Below, piece after piece: positions 6,961 to 12,721 of a stretch of DNA of 14,658 nt. Position 1 is the first letter of the stretch. The number at the start of each line of letters is the position of its first letter. The stretch comes from JAHFRG01 sp041495205 (GTDB lineage Bacteria > Pseudomonadota > Gammaproteobacteria > Burkholderiales > JAHFRG01): assembly GCA_041495205.1 (NCBI GenBank), contig JBGQCF010000045.1:1-14658 (forward strand), given 5' to 3'. The notes under the pieces were generated by a model that worked only from the letters and a program-made list of their open reading frames with translations, made no database searches and was not told where the DNA came from. A program made the translations under genes and the position numbers.

Positions 6961-7140
6961 TCACACTTCCTCCTCGGGGGGAAGCTTGCGTGCTTCTTCT
7001 TCCAGCATCACTGGAATGTCGTCCTTGATGGGATAGGCGAGGCGGTCGGGTTTGCAAATCAGCTCCTGCTCGGCTTTTCTGTAAAGCAGCGGGCCCTTGC
7101 ACAGAGGACAGACCAGAATATCAAGCAGTTTGGGGTCCAT
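6961..7140 (-). CDS. Trm112-like small zinc-ribbon protein (YcaR family)
   Basis: A 59-residue protein beginning MDPKLLDILVCPLCKG, with the CPxC pair (11-14) and a third cysteine in LICKPDRLAYPIKDDIPVML (about 28-47). This is the standard signature of the bacterial Trm112/YcaR family. Eukaryotic and archaeal Trm112 activates methyltransferases; the bacterial role is not settled. The longer frame through the upstream element is rejected, because the ATG at 7140 has a good GGAG box (7148-7151) at 6-7 bases and the family starts exactly at this methionine. That box lies one base from the end of the mobile element at 7153. The gene sits between lpxK and kdsB, a conserved place in Proteobacteria. 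Confidence 0.92.
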   Translation of the reverse strand: MDPKLLDILVCPLCKGPLLYRKAEQELICKPDRLAYPIKDDIPVMLEEEARKLPPEEEV

Positions 7141-7152
7141 GATGGTTCTCCA

Positions 7153-7427
7153 GGAATCTCTGATTAAGTCCTCCGCGGATTGCGTTGCTGGCAAAATGCG
7201 GAGGGATGCGAGGCGCGCGACGAAGGTCGTAGCCAGGACTACGATGCCGAGGAGCGCAACGACGCAGACGCTGCATTTTACCGCAACCCGAACGGGACGG
7301 GGATTTCCGGGCGGTCTGCTTTGTCGCTCGGCTTGCCAAGGGGAGTGGCCATTGGCTGCGCCTCGCTTCGCGCATCCCATCCCGGAAAGCCACCGTCGCA
7401 ACCGCGTGGGACTTAATCAGAGGTTCC
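7153..7427. mobile_element. Transposon-like element, copy 2 (between lpxK and the Trm112-like gene)
   Basis: A 275-bp copy of the element at 5844, in the same orientation. The left terminal repeat (7153-7171) has one change, GGAATC; the right (7409-7427) is perfect. The first 138 bases match copy 1 at about 125 positions by hand alignment. The middle of the right half is different, but still self-complementary: TTTCCGGG 7304-7311 with CCCGGAAA 7381-7388, apex GCCAA/TTGGC at 7335-7356. Flanks are TCCA on the left and TAAG on the right, so no target duplication is visible. On the minus strand its right terminal repeat supplies the end of lpxK, including the stop codon, and its left end abuts the ribosome binding site of the next gene. 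Confidence 0.82.
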
Positions 7428-8406
7428 TAAGTTTTTTCAGAATCAGCAGGCCAAGCTCACGAGGCACTTGCGCATCCACCGCAAGCACCCAGTATTTTTC
7501 ATCCGCGAATGAGCCACATTTTACCGCATCTTTCTCGGTCATGATGATGGCTTCTGCATCAGGCGCATACAAATCTTCCGGCTGGTAAGGATGGTGGTCT
7601 GGAAACGGGCGCGCGGCGACAGTGAGGCCAAGCGTTTGCAGTTGGCGGAAAAACCTTTGCGGATAGCCGATTCCCGCTACCGCGTAGGTTTTTTTACCGC
7701 GCAAATCGGCGGCGCTCGCCTTGAAATCGGGGTTCAGCAAATTGTAGAAAGTTTCCCCTGCAAGGCGCATGGTGAACGAGCCTGCTGTGGCGCTCGCCGC
7801 TGGTTCGCCGTCGTGGACGACCACCGCGTCAACAGAGAGCAGCCTGCCGGTCAGCTCGCGCAGTGGCCCTGCGGGCAGCGGCAAGCCGTTGCCGAATTTG
7901 CGTTCACCGTCAATCACCGCGATTTCCACGTCGCGATGCAGGCGGTAATGCTGCAAGCCGTCGTCGCTTAACACCACATTGCATTCGGGGTGCGCGGTGA
8001 GCAAACCTTTGGCTGCGGCGGAGCGCTTACGCCCCACCCAGACCGGGCAGCTGCAGCGCCGCGCCAGCAGCACGGGTTCATCGCCCACTAGGACCGGGTT
8101 GCTTTGCCGGGTCACCTCGAGCGGTCCTATGTTGCTGCCACCGTAGCCGCGGCTCACGATGCCCGGCTTGAACCCTTGCTCTTGCAGAAAATTTGCCAGC
8201 CAGATGACCAGGGGTGTTTTGCCCGTGCCGCCCGCAGTGATATTGCCGATGACGATCACCGGCACCGGCAGTTTGATCACCGGCAGGAGATGCAGTATGT
8301 AGAGAAAGCGCCGCAGGCTCGCCAGGATTCCGAACAACAGACTAAACGGAAGCAACAACACATGCCAAGGCGTTAATCGGTACCAGTATTGTTCCAGCCA
8401 GTGCAC
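7417..8406 (-). CDS. lpxK: Tetraacyldisaccharide 4'-kinase (lipid A 4'-kinase)
   Basis: LpxK phosphorylates the 4' position of the tetraacylated lipid A precursor at the inner face of the inner membrane, using ATP. The 329-residue protein has an N-terminal membrane helix (about 13-38), the Walker A motif GNITAGGTGKT (54-64), SRGYGG (85-90), VGDEP (107-111), DDGLQHY (148-154), PFPDHHPY and MTEKDAVKC, all expected for the family. The start is GTG at 8406 behind a strong AGGAGGT box (8410-8416), spaced rather closely (3-4 bases). The last codons (AGG AAC CTC TGA) lie in the terminal repeat of the mobile element, so the native C-terminus was replaced by R-N-L and an imported stop. The catalytic motifs are unaffected. 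Confidence 0.96.
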   Translation of the reverse strand: MHWLEQYWYRLTPWHVLLLPFSLLFGILASLRRFLYILHLLPVIKLPVPVIVIGNITAGGTGKTPLVIWLANFLQEQGFKPGIVSRGYGGSNIGPLEVTRQSNPVLVGDEPVLLARRCSCPVWVGRKRSAAAKGLLTAHPECNVVLSDDGLQHYRLHRDVEIAVIDGERKFGNGLPLPAGPLRELTGRLLSVDAVVVHDGEPAASATAGSFTMRLAGETFYNLLNPDFKASAADLRGKKTYAVAGIGYPQRFFRQLQTLGLTVAARPFPDHHPYQPEDLYAPDAEAIIMTEKDAVKCGSFADEKYWVLAVDAQVPRELGLLILKKLRNL

Positions 8407-8442
8407 TTTACCTCCTGGTTGAACAGTAAACGGCTAAACTGT

Positions 8443-8865
8443 TTATTTTGCCGTTCTGGTCTCGGCAGTAAACGTGATATGGCTGTAGCCTGCGATGCGC
8501 GCGGCTTCCATGACTCTTATCACCGACTGATGCGTGGCATTTGCGTCGGCGTTGATAATGATTACCGGGTCGTTCAAATTGCCCGCCGCCTTGCGCAATT
8601 GCTCGCTCAGCACCTCCGGGTCGACGGTGTTGACCGGTGTGGTTTCTATCACATAACGCCCAGCCGAATCCACGGCAACATTGATCTGGTTGGGCCGGTC
8701 ATGCTGTTTTTCGGCGTCCGCCTTGGGAAGGTTAATTTGCAGTTCGGCGAACTTGGTGTAAGTAGTGCTGACCATCAGGAAAATCAGGATCACCAGCAGC
8801 ACATCAATCAGCGGCACCAGATTGATTTCCGGATCTTCTTTTTGGTAGCCGCGGCGCAAATCCAT
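8443..8865 (-). CDS. exbD: ExbD/TolR-family proton-channel subunit
   Basis: A 140-residue inner-membrane protein with one N-terminal helix, INLVPLIDVLLVILIFLMV (14-32). It contains the essential proton-carrying aspartate at residue 21, followed by a periplasmic domain (about 40-140) with VIINADANATHQSVIRVMEAAR typical of ExbD/TolR. With ExbB it uses the proton motive force to energise an outer-membrane process. ExbD and TolR are hard to separate by sequence alone. Its place directly before lpxK and away from any tolA/tonB gene is the usual betaproteobacterial arrangement. It begins at ATG 8865, seven bases after the exbB stop, so the two are co-translated. A short AACAGT/ACTGTT hairpin (8422-8443) lies between its stop and lpxK. 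Confidence 0.92.
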   Translation of the reverse strand: MDLRRGYQKEDPEINLVPLIDVLLVILIFLMVSTTYTKFAELQINLPKADAEKQHDRPNQINVAVDSAGRYVIETTPVNTVDPEVLSEQLRKAAGNLNDPVIIINADANATHQSVIRVMEAARIAGYSHITFTAETRTAK

Positions 8866-8872
8866 GCTGCTC

Positions 8873-9481
8873 TTACCCCTGCCGCTCGCCGTGGACGATT
8901 TCCACCAGTTTGATTGCCTGCATTTCCATTTCGATCACCAGCGTTTCCACTTTGGCGCGGTAATACCGGTAGAAAATCATGCTGGGAATGGCCACTATGA
9001 TGCCGAAGGCCGTGTTGTAGAGCGCAATCGAAATGCCGTGAGCCAGCTGCACGGGGTTGCCGCCGGTCGGGGTCTGCGAGCCGAAAATTTCGATCATGCC
9101 GATTACCGTCCCGAACAGGCCCAACAGCGGGCTGATCGCGGCGATGGTGCCGAGGCTGTTGAGGAAGCGTTCCAGCTCGTGCGCCACCGCATGGCCCGCT
9201 TCGGCTATGGATTCTTTCATTACTTCGCGCGAGCTTTTGACGTTCTTGAGCCCCGCTGCGAATAACTGGCCGAGCAATGAACTTTGTTCCAGGCGCGTGA
9301 GCATTTCCTCGCTTACGCCGTTTTGGTTGAAATCGTTGATGAGCCCCGACAGCAGGTTTTTGGGGGCGACCAGTTCGCGCCTTAGCGAAAATGCGCGTTC
9401 GATGATGATTCCGACTGCGATGATGGAAGCGATGATAATGAGCCAAATCGGCCAACCTGCTGCATCTATGATGGCTAACAC
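8873..9481 (-). CDS. exbB: MotA/TolQ/ExbB-family proton-channel protein
   Basis: A 202-residue inner-membrane protein with three hydrophobic segments: about 10-27, 107-132 (NSLGTIAAISPLLGLFGTVIGMI) and 148-170 (GISIALYNTAFGIIVAIP). The PLLGLFGTV and ALYNTAFG motifs line the ion path in the ExbB/TolQ family. With ExbD it forms a proton-driven motor. The start is GTG at 9481 with GGGGA (9489-9493) seven bases upstream. It is the first gene of a minus-strand string (exbB-exbD-lpxK-Trm112-kdsB-adk) and has a plausible promoter just upstream. Its link with lpxK suggests it may serve the outer membrane more generally than iron uptake; that is inference from context. Confidence 0.92.
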   Translation of the reverse strand: MLAIIDAAGWPIWLIIIASIIAVGIIIERAFSLRRELVAPKNLLSGLINDFNQNGVSEEMLTRLEQSSLLGQLFAAGLKNVKSSREVMKESIAEAGHAVAHELERFLNSLGTIAAISPLLGLFGTVIGMIEIFGSQTPTGGNPVQLAHGISIALYNTAFGIIVAIPSMIFYRYYRAKVETLVIEMEMQAIKLVEIVHGERQG

Positions 9482-9507
9482 GCTACTGTCCCCGATGGAA
9501 AGGCGTA

Positions 9508-9536
9508 ACTTTATCTTGCATCGTATTTTTCGGCAA
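9508..9536 (-). promoter_or_regulatory. Candidate sigma-70 promoter for the exbB gene string
   Basis: On the minus strand TTGCCG (9536-9531) and TAAAGT (9513-9508) are separated by exactly 17 bases, with four of six consensus bases in each box. Transcription would start near 9501, giving a leader of about 20 bases with the GGGGA box in place for the GTG at 9481. This is prediction from sequence only. Confidence 0.4.
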
Positions 9537-9722
9537 GTGCGGGCCGGATTGTGCCCAGCGTGCCGGCGTTAAGGCGTTGCGCAAAAGGTGTTTTTATTTC
9601 CTCCACATTCTCTGTGGGTAACTCTGTGCATAGCGTGAAAGGAACATTCCTAACTGGCGTCCCTGTAAAGGGATTTTCCTGTTCGATTAAATTTTAGACC
9701 GAGATATTATGACCTAATAATC

Positions 9723-9743
9723 ATGGTGTTATAAAAACACCAT
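9723..9743. repeat. 8-bp hairpin ATGGTGTT/AACACCAT in the xseA leader region
   Basis: ATGGTGTT (9723-9730) and AACACCAT (9736-9743) pair perfectly around ATAAA. It lies directly before the AGGAG box of the 12-codon ORF at 9753. Its symmetry and AT-rich setting would suit an operator or an RNA hairpin near a start site. Confidence 0.35.
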
Positions 9744-9752
9744 AGGAGAACG

Positions 9753-9791
9753 ATGAGATTGCAATTTGTGAAATTTGCACACTTGCAGTGA
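9753..9791 (+). CDS. Possible 12-codon leader peptide upstream of xseA
   Basis: ATG at 9753 follows AGGAG (9744-9748) with four bases between. The frame encodes MRLQFVKFAHLQ and stops at TGA 9789-9791. It is preceded by an 8-bp hairpin and followed, 68 bases later, by a strong hairpin before xseA. The layout resembles a translated leader, but there is no run of a single regulatory amino acid and the ORF is short enough to arise by chance. Confidence 0.2.
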   Translation: MRLQFVKFAHLQ

Positions 9792-9858
9792 TTGTGGATG
9801 AAGTTCCTGCGCGGGTCTGCGTCTGGCAAGGGATTCCACGCGAAATCGCGCGAAATTC

Positions 9859-9902
9859 CGCGCCAGTGCTGGAGTTTTTCCGGCGCCTCCAATACTGGCG
9901 CG
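9859..9902. repeat. 16-bp imperfect hairpin upstream of xseA
   Basis: CGCGCCAGTGCTGGAG (9859-9874) pairs with CTCCAATACTGGCGCG (9887-9902), with one G-T wobble and one mismatch around a 12-base loop that starts TTTTT. It ends 41 bases before the xseA ATG. Possible roles are an attenuator for a leader transcript or a terminator for readthrough entering from the left; it may also be a dispersed repeat. Confidence 0.5.
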
Positions 9903-9943
9903 GCTTGGCGCGTGATTAATTTGCCTGGAGTACAATTCTTGCC

Positions 9944-11278
9944 ATGTCCAGCTCGCCTGAATTCGCGCCGCGCCCATCCGTGATCAGTGTCAGCGAGCTC
10001 AACCGCAGCGCGCGCGAATTGCTGGAGCAGGGTTTCCCGCTCACCTGGGTCGCAGGAGAAATTTCCAACTTCACTCGTGCCGCTTCCGGGCATTACTATT
10101 TCTCCCTCAAGGATGCGCAAGCGCAGGTGCGCTGCGTGATGTTCCGCCAAAAAATCCTGCATCTCGATTGGAAACCAGAAAACGGCATGCAGGTGGAAGT
10201 GCGCGCGCTGGTCTCCCTCTATGAAGCACGTGGCGAGTTCCAGCTCAACGTGGAAACCATGCGCCGCTCGGGCCTGGGCGCGCTTTACGAAGCCTTCGAG
10301 AAACTCAAAGCGAAACTGGAAGCCGAGGGCCTGTTCGCGGACGCGCGCAAAAAACCGCTGCCGCCTTTCCCTTGTGCCATTGGCATCATCACCTCGCCGG
10401 CAGCGGCAGCGCTGCGCGATGTCGTTACCACGCTGCGCCGGCGCATGCCGGGAATTCCAGTCATTATTTATCCAACTCCGGTGCAAGGGGAAGGTGCGGC
10501 GGAAAAAATCAGCGAGGCGGTCCATACTGCGGGCCGTCGCGCTGAATGCGACGTGCTGATTCTGTGCCGAGGCGGGGGCAGCATTGAGGATTTGTGGTCT
10601 TTCAACGAGGAAATCGTGGCGCGTGCAATCAGCGCCTGCCCGATTGCCATCGTAACCGGGGTGGGGCATGAAACCGATTTCACCATTGCCGATTTCGTTG
10701 CCGACCAGCGCGCGCCTACCCCCACTGCGGCGGCGGAACTGGCCAGCCCCAACCGTTTGGAACTCCTGGCGAGTCTTGCGCTGATCAACAATCGCTTGCG
10801 GCGCGTTATTACACGCGCACTGGAAGCGCGCATGCAGCAGCTCGATTACTTGTCGCGGCGCCTGCAACACCCGGCGGCGCGCCTGCAAGACCAGCGCGCG
10901 CATTTGCGGCAATTGATACTGCGCCTCAAAAACGGGTGGTCAAGGCAGGCCGATAACCGGCACTGGCGTATTCGCGAGTTGCGGCAACGGCTGAGAGCAC
11001 CGGAAACGGGGCGCTTGCTGCAAAGCCAATCCGATCTGGCGCAACGCCTCAGACGGGCTGGTACGCGCTATATGGAAACCGTGAGCATGCGCCTGCAAAA
11101 CCTGCACTCGCACCTTGCACATCTTCACCCGCAGTCGGTGCTGGAGCGCGGTTACAGCGTGGTGGAAAACGCGGCGGGGAAAATCGTTCGCGACAGCGCG
11201 CAAATTGCCGGCGGTGATGAAGTCAAAATGACTTTCGCTAAGGGTGTTGCCAGGGCGCGTGTGACGGGCAAAGGCTGA
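9944..11278 (+). CDS. xseA: Exodeoxyribonuclease VII large subunit
   Basis: This is the catalytic subunit of exonuclease VII, which degrades single-stranded DNA from both ends and acts in mismatch repair and damage processing together with the small subunit XseB (not in this window). The 444-residue protein has an N-terminal OB-fold (about 14-108, beginning SVSELNRSARELLEQGFP and including GEISNFTRAASGHYYFSLKD) and the Exonuc_VII_L nuclease core with GIITSPAAAALRDV (147-160), CRGGGSIEDLWSFNEE (208-223) and GHETDFTIADFVADQRAPTP (241-260). A long helical region (about 270-410) rich in arginine and leucine and the LERGYSVV motif near the C-terminus follow. The ATG at 9944 fits the family N-terminus although its ribosome binding site is weak (GGAG 13 bases away). 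Confidence 0.96.
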   Translation: MSSSPEFAPRPSVISVSELNRSARELLEQGFPLTWVAGEISNFTRAASGHYYFSLKDAQAQVRCVMFRQKILHLDWKPENGMQVEVRALVSLYEARGEFQLNVETMRRSGLGALYEAFEKLKAKLEAEGLFADARKKPLPPFPCAIGIITSPAAAALRDVVTTLRRRMPGIPVIIYPTPVQGEGAAEKISEAVHTAGRRAECDVLILCRGGGSIEDLWSFNEEIVARAISACPIAIVTGVGHETDFTIADFVADQRAPTPTAAAELASPNRLELLASLALINNRLRRVITRALEARMQQLDYLSRRLQHPAARLQDQRAHLRQLILRLKNGWSRQADNRHWRIRELRQRLRAPETGRLLQSQSDLAQRLRRAGTRYMETVSMRLQNLHSHLAHLHPQSVLERGYSVVENAAGKIVRDSAQIAGGDEVKMTFAKGVARARVTGKG

Positions 11279-11348
11279 TGATTCACAGCAGGTGACGCAG
11301 GGGAGTAAGATGAAATCATTTGCACCCGCTACCCAAAGGAGGGGAGCC

Positions 11349-11573
11349 ATGGCCAGGAAGATCCAATCCGAAGGGATTTACAAGATTGTCGAGATAATCG
11401 GCAGCAGCAAAATATCCTGGGAGGACGCTGCAAAACGCGCAGTGCAAACCGCCGCCAGGACGTTGCGCGATTTGCGCGTTGCCGAAATCAGCAAGCTCGA
11501 CATGAAAGTCGAAGACGGCAAAGTCGTCGCTTACCGCGCCAGAGTGACCTTGTCCTTCAAGTACCAGGCTTAA
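11349..11573 (+). CDS. Dodecin (flavin-binding dodecameric protein)
   Basis: A 74-residue protein, MARKIQSEGIYKIVEIIGSS followed by SWEDAAKRAVQTAARTLRDLRVAEI, then KLDMKVEDGKVVAYRARVTLSFKY. This is the complete dodecin fold: one helix against a three-stranded sheet that assembles into a hollow 12-mer storing flavins or related cofactors in the cytoplasm. Tryptophan 24 is the expected aromatic residue that stacks on the bound flavin. The start at 11349 is chosen over an upstream ATG at 11292 because a near-perfect AGGAGG (11337-11342) sits six bases before it and the family begins here. It follows xseA by 70 bases on the same strand, with no obvious functional link. Confidence 0.93.
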   Translation: MARKIQSEGIYKIVEIIGSSKISWEDAAKRAVQTAARTLRDLRVAEISKLDMKVEDGKVVAYRARVTLSFKYQA

Positions 11574-11593
11574 AGATAAACCGGCGCAGATTC

Positions 11594-11611
11594 ATTGCCG
11601 ATGCGGGCAAT
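11594..11611. terminator. Weak hairpin between convergent dodecin and miaA genes
   Basis: ATTGCC (11594-11599) pairs with GGCAAT (11606-11611); CCGGC (11581-11585) could extend it by pairing with GCCGG (11612-11616) across a one-sided bulge. It lies in the 66-bp gap where two transcripts meet. No T-run follows, so a terminator role is only suggested by position. Confidence 0.25.
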
Positions 11612-11639
11612 GCCGGCCTTTGGCAGCGTGCAAGTTACC

Positions 11640-12584
11640 TTACGTATTGAGCTGTTGTTGCAGATGAGTGAATACCCGCTGTGGCAAATCTTCAGCCAGG
11701 CAATCGAAAGTCTCCACCTTCCCCATCGCGCGCAGCCATGTCAACTGGCGTTTTGCCAGCTGCCGGGTGGCGGCGATGCCTTTATCGCGAAGTTCCTCGT
11801 AATTTAGCTCGCCATCCAGATGCTGCCACACCTGGCGATAGCCGACGCAGCGCATGGAGGGCATGGAACGTTGCAAGGCGTAATGGCTGCGCAGCCATTT
11901 CACTTCCTCGATTAAACCCGACTCCAGCATCCGGTTGAAGCGCTCGGCAATGCGTTTATGCAATACCACGCGGTCACCCGGCACCAGCGCAACGGCGGCA
12001 GCGCGATAAGGCATTGCGGCGATCTCGCTTTGCCGCAATATCCGCGACATCGGCTGGCCCGTGAGGTAGCAGATTTCCAGCGCGCGCTGGATGCGCTGGG
12101 AATCGGTGGGCTCGAGGCGCGCCGCGGTCGCCGGGTCGAGACGCCCCAGTTCCTCGTGTAATGTCGGCCAGCCCGCTTGTTCAGCCATGGTGTCTATAAC
12201 GGCGCGGATTGCCGGGTCAGCCTGCGGCAGCTCGCTCAAACCTTCGCGCAGTGTCTTGAAGTAAAGCATGGTGCCGCCCGTCAACAGCGGTATCCGGTGG
12301 CGCGCGCTGATTACCGCCATCAGCCGCAATGCATCTTGACGGAATTGCGCAGCGGAATAGCGCTCGGTCGGCTCGATAATGTTTATGAGGTGGTGCGGCG
12401 CACGCTTCAGGGTCGCCGCATCGGGCTTGGCGGTGCCGATATCCATATGGCGGTAAATCTGTGCCGAGTCCACGCTGATGATTTCGCACGGCAGTTTCTG
12501 CACGAGCTCGAGCGCAACCTTGGTCTTGCCGCTGCAGGTGGGGCCCATCAGAAAAATCGCGGGCGGATAGGTATTTTCCGACAT
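11640..12584 (-). CDS. miaA: tRNA dimethylallyltransferase
   Basis: MiaA transfers a dimethylallyl group to adenosine 37 of tRNAs reading UNN codons. The 314-residue protein has the P-loop GPTCSGKT (14-21), DSAQIYR (39-45), GTAKP (50-54), PHHLI (63-67), YSAAQF (76-81), GGTMLYFK (103-110), then RIQRALEIC, MRCVGYRQVW and TRQLAKRQLTWLR, the full set of family motifs. ATG 12584 fits the family start, but the bases before it (CACACACGTTAA) show no Shine-Dalgarno box. They lie at the edge of a 127-bp palindrome that fills the gap to mutL. mutL-miaA is a common proteobacterial pair, usually co-transcribed. Translation of miaA may depend on coupling or on the RNA structure upstream. Confidence 0.96.
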   Translation of the reverse strand: MSENTYPPAIFLMGPTCSGKTKVALELVQKLPCEIISVDSAQIYRHMDIGTAKPDAATLKRAPHHLINIIEPTERYSAAQFRQDALRLMAVISARHRIPLLTGGTMLYFKTLREGLSELPQADPAIRAVIDTMAEQAGWPTLHEELGRLDPATAARLEPTDSQRIQRALEICYLTGQPMSRILRQSEIAAMPYRAAAVALVPGDRVVLHKRIAERFNRMLESGLIEEVKWLRSHYALQRSMPSMRCVGYRQVWQHLDGELNYEELRDKGIAATRQLAKRQLTWLRAMGKVETFDCLAEDLPQRVFTHLQQQLNT

Positions 12585-12594
12585 TTAACGTGTG

Positions 12595-12721
12595 TGAAAA
12601 ACAAGTATTTTGCGTCAAGACTAGGCGCGAGGCTTTTTGTGAGCGGAGCATACACGAGTAGTATGTGAGCATCGCGGAAAGCCGAGCAACGCAGTATTGG
12701 CGCAAAAGACGTAGTTTTTCA
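12595..12721. repeat. 127-bp palindromic element joining mutL and miaA
   Basis: Nested pairings run from outside in. TGAAAAAC (12595-12602) pairs with GTTTTTCA (12714-12721). A 15-bp stem, 12608-12622 with 12693-12707, starts TTTTGCG and has one wobble and one mismatch. GGCTTT (12631-12636) pairs with AAAGCC (12678-12683), and the apex CATAC/GTATG (12649-12665) has a 7-base loop. The outer arm contains the mutL stop codon (12719-12721), and the other end is 11 bases before the miaA start. Overall it resembles a REP-type palindrome. A mutL-miaA transcript would form a long hairpin between the two genes. Confidence 0.75.

Larger units (their letters stand above)
9482..9943. other. Divergent intergenic region between exbB and xseA
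   Basis: These 462 bases carry no convincing long gene. From left to right they hold a candidate exbB promoter (9508-9536), a short AT-rich segment (about 9670-9745) with an 8-bp hairpin, a tiny ORF with a good ribosome binding site (9753-9791) and a strong hairpin (9859-9902). A lone TACAAT at 9931-9936 lies directly before the xseA start, without a matching -35. A frame at 9792-9983 overlaps the start of xseA and looks like chance. Confidence 0.6.

Noticed and set aside
6961..7401. A 146-codon version of the Trm112-like protein extending into the mobile element
   Set aside because: The family N-terminus MDPKLLDILVCP and a good GGAG box place the start at 7140; the extension is translated transposon sequence.
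8808..9455. 215-codon minus-strand frame overlapping exbB in another frame
   Set aside because: exbB in the neighbouring frame has membrane segments and family motifs; this one is histidine/arginine-rich frame-shifted sequence.
9792..9983. 63-codon plus-strand frame overlapping the start of xseA
   Set aside because: TTG start without a ribosome binding site, runs through a hairpin and into xseA in another frame.
9707..10912. 401-codon minus-strand frame opposite xseA
   Set aside because: It lies antisense to a gene with full family motifs. The translation is rich in arginine, histidine and glutamine without recognisable domains, as expected from the complement of GC-rich codons.
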